From the NCBI GenBank assembly GCA_016212925.1, contig JACRDF010000027.1:1-64000 (forward strand): a stretch of 64,000 nt of DNA, in the 5' to 3' direction. The stretch's first letter is position 1. Every line of letters starts with the position of its first letter. Position numbers and translations under genes: made by a program. The stretch comes from Desulfomonile tiedjei. Lineage in GTDB: Bacteria > Desulfobacterota > Desulfomonilia > Desulfomonilales > Desulfomonilaceae. Below the pieces are notes generated by a model. That model worked only from the letters and a program-made list of their open reading frames with translations. It did not search any database and was not told the origin of the DNA. This document shows, piece after piece, positions 59,920-64,000 of this stretch.

Positions 59920-61578
59920 ATGAAGCCGATCCGATATACCGATCAAATCATAGACGAATTCAAGTCACAGGGGCTCTGGACACAGGAGACGTTTACCGAC
60001 TTCTGGCTCAAGAATGCACGTGAAAAGCCTGACAATGAGGCCCTGGTGGATTCCTCCATAAGGGTTACCTGGGCTGAGGCGGCAAAATTGATGGACCGCT
60101 TTGCCCTGGCGTGGATTTCGTTGGGGCTGGAGAGGGACGACAGGGTTATCCTTCAGTCGCCCAACTGCGCTTACGGGTTCCTGGCACGGATCGCATGCGA
60201 GAGGGCAGGGCTGATAAACATCACCGTGATGCCTTACCTCAGGCACAAGGAGCTTGCGCACATTATCGGGAGGATTGATCCTCGGGCGATAATTGTTCCG
60301 GGAATTTATCGGAAGTTCAATTACCTCGAAATGGTTCAGGAAATCCAGGAGGAGTTCCCGAATTTAAAGTACACGTTTCTCCTCGATGAGACTATCCCCG
60401 CTCCCTATCCCGAAGACGTTCACTCGCTCATGGAGATTGCCAGGCAACCGTGGGAAGAAAAGCTGGACCGAACGGTTCTTGAAAAGAGGCGCTTTCATTC
60501 CACAGAGGACGTCGGCGCCCTGACCAGCACTAGCGGCACCACGGGGTTGCCAAAGATTGTCGAGTGGCCTCTGGCCCCACGGTTGATGACTTCCAAGTGT
60601 CGTGTCGAAATCTGGCAGCTCACGGGGAACGACGTGGCCCTCGCTGTGGCACCCTTCGCAGGTGGAGCCGCCGGGACCCTGACGTACTTCGCTGCTCCGC
60701 TGGTTGGAACCAAGATAGTGCTACTGGAGGAGTTCACACCCGAGGGAGCGCTGGAGGTGATCCAGAAAGAGAAGGTCACGGCCATAGGAGTCGTCCCTAC
60801 CCATATCATCCGCATGCTGGAGCAGGACCTCTCCAAATACGACCTCTCTTCTCTCAGGTTCATTCGTTCCGCGGGCGGCTATCTGCCGCCAAAAGTAGCC
60901 ATGGAGGCGGAAGAGCGCCTGGGCGGTCGAATCACATCCGATCTTGGGACGCAGGATGTCGGGTCGGTATCCGGCTGCTCGGTGGACGATCCGGGCGATG
61001 TAAGGCGACGCACCGTTGGCAAGCCCCTTCGAGGGAACAAGATCAAGTTGCTCGATGAAAATGGAAAGGAGGTAGCGGAAGGAGAGCCTGGAATACTCTA
61101 TTTGAGAGGCCCTCATTCGCCGGCCGGGTACTGGCGGGACCCGGAGACGACGAGAGAAGTCTTTGACAATGACAACTGGACCACCACGGGCGACATCGTC
61201 AAGCTGGAAGAAGGCCGCATATGGATCATGGGCCGCCAGAAGGACATGATAATCCGGGGCGGACAAAACATTTACCCAGCGGAGGTCGAAGGACTTCTGA
61301 ACGAGTATCCCCAAATTGGCTCCATCGCTGTTGTCGCGATGCCGGACAAAGAGTATGGCGAAAGGGCTTGTGCGTACGTTGTGCCGAAAGCCGGCGAGGA
61401 CGTCACCTTCGAGGACATGGTCTCGTTCTTGAAGTCCAAGAAACTGGCCATGTTCAAGTTGCCGGAACGCCTTGAAATCATCGACGCCATGCCTATTGTC
61501 GGTGACTCGGGAAAGATCGACAAGAAGGTTCTCAAGAAAGACATAGAGGACAAGCTCGCTGCTGAAGGAAAAGTGTGA
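59920..61578 (+). CDS. AMP-forming acyl-CoA ligase (aryl-CoA ligase-like)
   Basis: 552 aa, ANL superfamily. The P-loop TSTSGTTGLPK (about 206-216), the later motif YLRGPHSPAGYWRDPETT, DNWTTTGDIVKLEEGRIWIMGRQKDMIIRGGQNIYPAEVEGLL and the C-terminal GDSGKIDKKVLKK with catalytic Lys are all present. The overall look is that of 2,3-dihydroxybenzoate-AMP ligase or hydroxybenzoate-CoA ligase. It would activate the carboxylated product of the UbiD step to its CoA ester for ring reduction. AAAGGAGG precedes the ATG. Overlaps the next gene by one base. Confidence 0.9.
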   Translation: MKPIRYTDQIIDEFKSQGLWTQETFTDFWLKNAREKPDNEALVDSSIRVTWAEAAKLMDRFALAWISLGLERDDRVILQSPNCAYGFLARIACERAGLINITVMPYLRHKELAHIIGRIDPRAIIVPGIYRKFNYLEMVQEIQEEFPNLKYTFLLDETIPAPYPEDVHSLMEIARQPWEEKLDRTVLEKRRFHSTEDVGALTSTSGTTGLPKIVEWPLAPRLMTSKCRVEIWQLTGNDVALAVAPFAGGAAGTLTYFAAPLVGTKIVLLEEFTPEGALEVIQKEKVTAIGVVPTHIIRMLEQDLSKYDLSSLRFIRSAGGYLPPKVAMEAEERLGGRITSDLGTQDVGSVSGCSVDDPGDVRRRTVGKPLRGNKIKLLDENGKEVAEGEPGILYLRGPHSPAGYWRDPETTREVFDNDNWTTTGDIVKLEEGRIWIMGRQKDMIIRGGQNIYPAEVEGLLNEYPQIGSIAVVAMPDKEYGERACAYVVPKAGEDVTFEDMVSFLKSKKLAMFKLPERLEIIDAMPIVGDSGKIDKKVLKKDIEDKLAAEGKV

Positions 61579-62822
61579 TGGAAAGCATGATCCTGCTGTT
61601 ATCCACTCTCGATACAAAGGGTGTGGAGACGCTATATCTTAGGGACAGAATTCGCGACCAAGGAGCGACTGTTCTCGTGCTGGACATGGGCATGTCCGGC
61701 AGTTCCCCGGAGGCTGACATCACCCCGGAGGAAGTAGCCAGGGCGGCAGGAGCGAACATCGAGGACATTCGCGCTTCCACGGAGCGCAAGAAGATCACCC
61801 GACAGATGATAGACGGCTCCATAAGGATCGCGAAGGATCTCCTGGAACAGGGGAGGCTGGCAGGGATCGTCGGGTTGGGCGGCTCCACAGGGAGCCTTAT
61901 GGCCACGGACGTCATGAGGTCCATAGCGTTCGGTGTCCCAAAATTGATGGTGTCTTCCACAGCGGCTTTGCCCGGGCTCTCAACTCGGTACATCGGGACC
62001 GGCGACATAATCATATTCCATACGGTTATAGAGATTTCCGGGCTTACAGCACCGTTGCGTAACGTGCTGGATAGGGCGGCCTCAGCTATAGCCGGCATGG
62101 CCAAGGTGGCGCCTTTGACGGTGCAATCCGTCCGCGGGGATGGCAGGCCGCTCGTGGCAATGTCTATGTTCGGACCCACAGAGAGGTGTGCCCATCACGT
62201 CCGGCATGGCCTCGAGCGAGAGGGCTACCAGGTCATCGGGTTCTCCGCCGCGGGCGTCTGTGACAGGGCAATGGAGGACATGATCGGCCTGAAATTCTTC
62301 GATGGGGTGGTGGACCTGGCGCCCGGAGGAGTGGGGGAAGAACTCCTCGGAGGAATGCGAGCGGCCGGACCTGAGCGGCTGACTGCTGCCGGCAAGTTGG
62401 GTATCCCCCAGGTGGTAGCACCCGGAGGAGTCAACCTCATGAGTCCTCGCAAATCGCGCTACAAGCCGGAGTACCACCAGCGCAAGAAGTTCGATATGGA
62501 CGAGTTGCGCACTTTCTTGCGGCTGTCTGTCGAGGAAATGGAACAAGTGGCCCGGACTTTTGCCGATAAGCTCAGCGCATCCCTCGGCCCTACGATTTTT
62601 CTGTTTCCGACACAAGGGTGGTCGGCCGTAGATCGGCCGGCCAGTCACATGTTTTCCAGAGAGGATGATTGGCTGTTCCTCAAAGCCCTTAAGGAGAGTG
62701 TGAGCCCAAAAGTGGTTATTCGTGAGGTCGACGGCAATCTGGAAGATGACGCTTTCGCGGAGTCTGTGGTAACCGCTTGCCTGGAGATCTTTCCCCATCC
62801 GGAGTTGAAAACATCGCATTAG
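61578..62822 (+). CDS. Tm-1-like ATP-binding (UPF0261) protein, copy 2
   Basis: 414 aa, paralogue of 38368-39582. MILLLSTLDTKGVETLYLRDRI, VGLGGSTGSLMATDVMRSIAFGVPKLMVSSTA and the terminal PTQGWSAVDRPASHMFSREDD correspond to the same landmarks in copy 1. It begins at the last base of the CoA-ligase gene, so the two are coupled. A link between this family and aromatic or CoA metabolism is suggested by place only. Confidence 0.85.
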   Translation: MESMILLLSTLDTKGVETLYLRDRIRDQGATVLVLDMGMSGSSPEADITPEEVARAAGANIEDIRASTERKKITRQMIDGSIRIAKDLLEQGRLAGIVGLGGSTGSLMATDVMRSIAFGVPKLMVSSTAALPGLSTRYIGTGDIIIFHTVIEISGLTAPLRNVLDRAASAIAGMAKVAPLTVQSVRGDGRPLVAMSMFGPTERCAHHVRHGLEREGYQVIGFSAAGVCDRAMEDMIGLKFFDGVVDLAPGGVGEELLGGMRAAGPERLTAAGKLGIPQVVAPGGVNLMSPRKSRYKPEYHQRKKFDMDELRTFLRLSVEEMEQVARTFADKLSASLGPTIFLFPTQGWSAVDRPASHMFSREDDWLFLKALKESVSPKVVIREVDGNLEDDAFAESVVTACLEIFPHPELKTSH

Positions 62823-62881
62823 CGCCGGGTGTTCCAATGCTGCGTTATGGTCGAACAAACACCATCGTGAGCGCCTTTGGT

Positions 62882-62905
62882 AAGGGCACGGCATTCCGTG
62901 CCCTC
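62882..62905. repeat. Hairpin GGGCACGG-CATT-CCGTGCCC
   Basis: Perfect 8-bp stem in the 163-base gap before the CBS gene. May terminate the upstream transcript or be a REP. Confidence 0.45.
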
Positions 62906-62942
62906 ACAACTCCAACGCGACCAGTGCCGATTTTTTGGACCA

Positions 62943-62957
62943 TGGCACGGCCCAAGC
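62943..62957 (+). promoter_or_regulatory. Weak sigma-54-like promoter before the CBS gene
   Basis: TGGCACG-N4-AAGC keeps the GG and GC at correct spacing but loses the TT. Start of transcription would be about 17 bases before the ATG at 62986. No matching upstream activator site was found, so this may be chance. Confidence 0.28.
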
Positions 62958-62985
62958 CGATGGCCTCATCACAAGGGAGGCGCCG

Positions 62986-63627
62986 ATGTTCGTAACCAAT
63001 TGGATGCTGCCGGCCCACGTTTCCATTTCCAGTGACGCGTTGGCCACTGAAGCGCTATTGCTGATTCGTCAGCACAATCTGAAAATCCTCCCGGTGGTCG
63101 ACGGCGGGCGTCTCCGTGGGGTCCTCCACCGCAGAGACCTGAGCGAGGCAGCGTTGTGCGTGAGCGGTAGCGGCGATCTTTGCGAAATGAATTACTTCTG
63201 CAACAAGCTCAAAGTGAAGGACCTCATGGTTCGAATGCCTGTAACTGTTTCTAAAGACGACACAGTCGAGAAAATCCTGATCAAAGGCAAAGAGCTTATG
63301 ATGAGCAGCTTCCCTGTGATGGATGGGGACCGGATCATCGGCGTAGTATCGGATCGTGAGATTTTCGTGACTCTTTTCAAGCTGTTGGAGGCGGGCGAGG
63401 AACGGATACGGATCACTCTCAGCAACGTTACACTTGACCAGGGAACCCTCGCTGAAATACTCCGAATAGTGGAGGAGAACCACACCACGGCCCGGGCCAT
63501 ATTCACCGTTCCGGAGGGCAAGAGTGGCAAGGTCCGCGTCGTGCTCCGAGCGCAATCCGACCATCCTGAGGCCGTCAAAAAGGCCCTTGAGGAAAAAGGC
63601 TACGATATTCTGGAATACATCGCCTGA
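62986..63627 (+). CDS. CBS-domain protein, candidate small (third) subunit of the phenylphosphate-synthase-like enzyme
   Basis: 213 aa, about 24 kDa. Two CBS domains (about 1-62 and 75-138) form a Bateman module (LKILPVVDGGRLRGVLHRRDL and SSFPVMDGDRIIGVVSDREI), followed by an ACT-like C-terminal region (about 145-213). The gamma subunit of phenylphosphate synthase in Thauera is a CBS protein of about 24 kDa that stimulates the reaction; size, domains and context agree. It lies 5.4 kb from the alpha/beta genes, so the assignment is inference. AAGGGAGG precedes ATG 62986. Confidence 0.78.
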   Translation: MFVTNWMLPAHVSISSDALATEALLLIRQHNLKILPVVDGGRLRGVLHRRDLSEAALCVSGSGDLCEMNYFCNKLKVKDLMVRMPVTVSKDDTVEKILIKGKELMMSSFPVMDGDRIIGVVSDREIFVTLFKLLEAGEERIRITLSNVTLDQGTLAEILRIVEENHTTARAIFTVPEGKSGKVRVVLRAQSDHPEAVKKALEEKGYDILEYIA

Positions 63628-63668
63628 TGCTACGAAATTTGAAATCAATATTGCAGGGAGGGCGAGAA

Positions 63669-64000
63669 ATGATGAACACAGTCTGTTTCTTCGAGATACC
63701 CGCGGATGACCCGGAATCCTTGCAGCAGTTCTACCGGGACATGTTCGGATGGACTTTTGAGAAGATCCCCGGCGCATTCAGATACTACAAGATCCAAATG
63801 GCGCAAGAAATGCCTAGAGGCGGGCTGACTGCCCGTCAGGACGCGAAACATACCCCGGTCAATTACGTCAAAGTTGCGTCCATTCCTGACGCGCTGGCAA
63901 AGGCTCAAAAACTGGGCGCAACAGTCGCTGTTGAAAAGAAACCGGTTCCCGGAGCAGGCTGGTATTCGGTGCTCCTGGATCCCCAGGGCAATCGCATCGG
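63669..64000 (+). CDS. VOC (glyoxalase-like) family protein, 3' end outside window
   Basis: 111 residues visible, open to the window edge. MMNTVCFFEIPADDPESLQQFYRDMFGWTFEKI is a typical start of single-domain VOC proteins, with GWYSVLLDPQGNRIG near the end of the fold. Few metal ligands can be judged without the rest. GGGAGGGCGAG precedes two tandem ATG codons at 63669 and 63672. It follows the CBS gene by 41 bases. Confidence 0.82.
   Translation, partial: MMNTVCFFEIPADDPESLQQFYRDMFGWTFEKIPGAFRYYKIQMAQEMPRGGLTARQDAKHTPVNYVKVASIPDALAKAQKLGATVAVEKKPVPGAGWYSVLLDPQGNRI

Overview
The window looks like chromosome from an anaerobic, metabolically versatile Desulfobacterota-type bacterium (a Desulfomonile- or Syntrophobacter-like sulfate reducer or syntroph is my best guess, from gene content only). 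Pointers are a tungsten-type aldehyde ferredoxin oxidoreductase, phenylphosphate-synthase-like and UbiD/UbiX genes for anaerobic aromatic metabolism, many sigma-54 enhancer-binding regulators, a multihaem cytochrome with an in-frame TGA that is best read as selenocysteine, and dense REP/BIME-type palindromes between genes.

0-11 kb is a stress-signalling module. A Lon-type protease with a receiver domain spliced into it (563-2599) is divergent from an operon of a 59-aa protein, a small membrane protein, a TauE/SafE transporter and two UspA proteins (3074-6556). A histidine kinase/NtrC-type regulator pair (6620-9408) follows, then a UspA-like protein (10061-10756). The 59-aa protein and the last UspA protein share a colinear N-terminal motif (FAEAG). 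Both genes have a sigma-54 promoter and upstream copies of GTTGC-N5-GCAAC, so I infer that the kinase/regulator pair controls a local regulon.

11-17 kb holds a beta-carbonic anhydrase, a probable orphan antitoxin, two small conserved proteins, a remnant of an ACR3 gene and an SGNH-hydrolase-like membrane protein. 15.9-25.6 kb is a long leftward gene train that starts with an ArsR regulator. It runs permease, ankyrin protein, thioredoxin-like proteins, rhodanese, CcdA, pentahaem selenocytochrome, DUF1573, Fe-S protein and ACR3 arsenite efflux, and looks like a thiol/metalloid redox system working at the membrane and periplasm.

26.3-37.7 kb carries a PAS-PAS-sigma-54 activator, a matching sigma-54 promoter with two upstream palindromes, and a catabolic operon: metallo-beta-lactamase, complete branched-chain-type ABC importer, iron alcohol dehydrogenase and aldehyde oxidoreductase. 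38-47.4 kb has a DUF2905 gene, a Tm-1-like protein and a divergent glycan locus with two GH130-type enzymes and three GT4-type glycosyltransferases, two of them fused to other domains. 47.5-53 kb has a repeat-containing small protein, a pair of SPFH proteins, a REP-associated transposase with its REPs, a membrane protein and a LysR regulator.

53.4-64 kb is an aromatic-carboxylation cluster: UbiX, a PPOX-like flavoprotein, the two large phenylphosphate-synthase-like subunits, a UbiD decarboxylase/carboxylase, an acyl-CoA ligase, a second Tm-1-like protein, a CBS protein matching the small third synthase subunit, and a partial VOC protein. Phosphorylation of a phenol-type substrate, carboxylation and CoA activation would follow in that order. 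The left edge holds the tail of an IS transposase.
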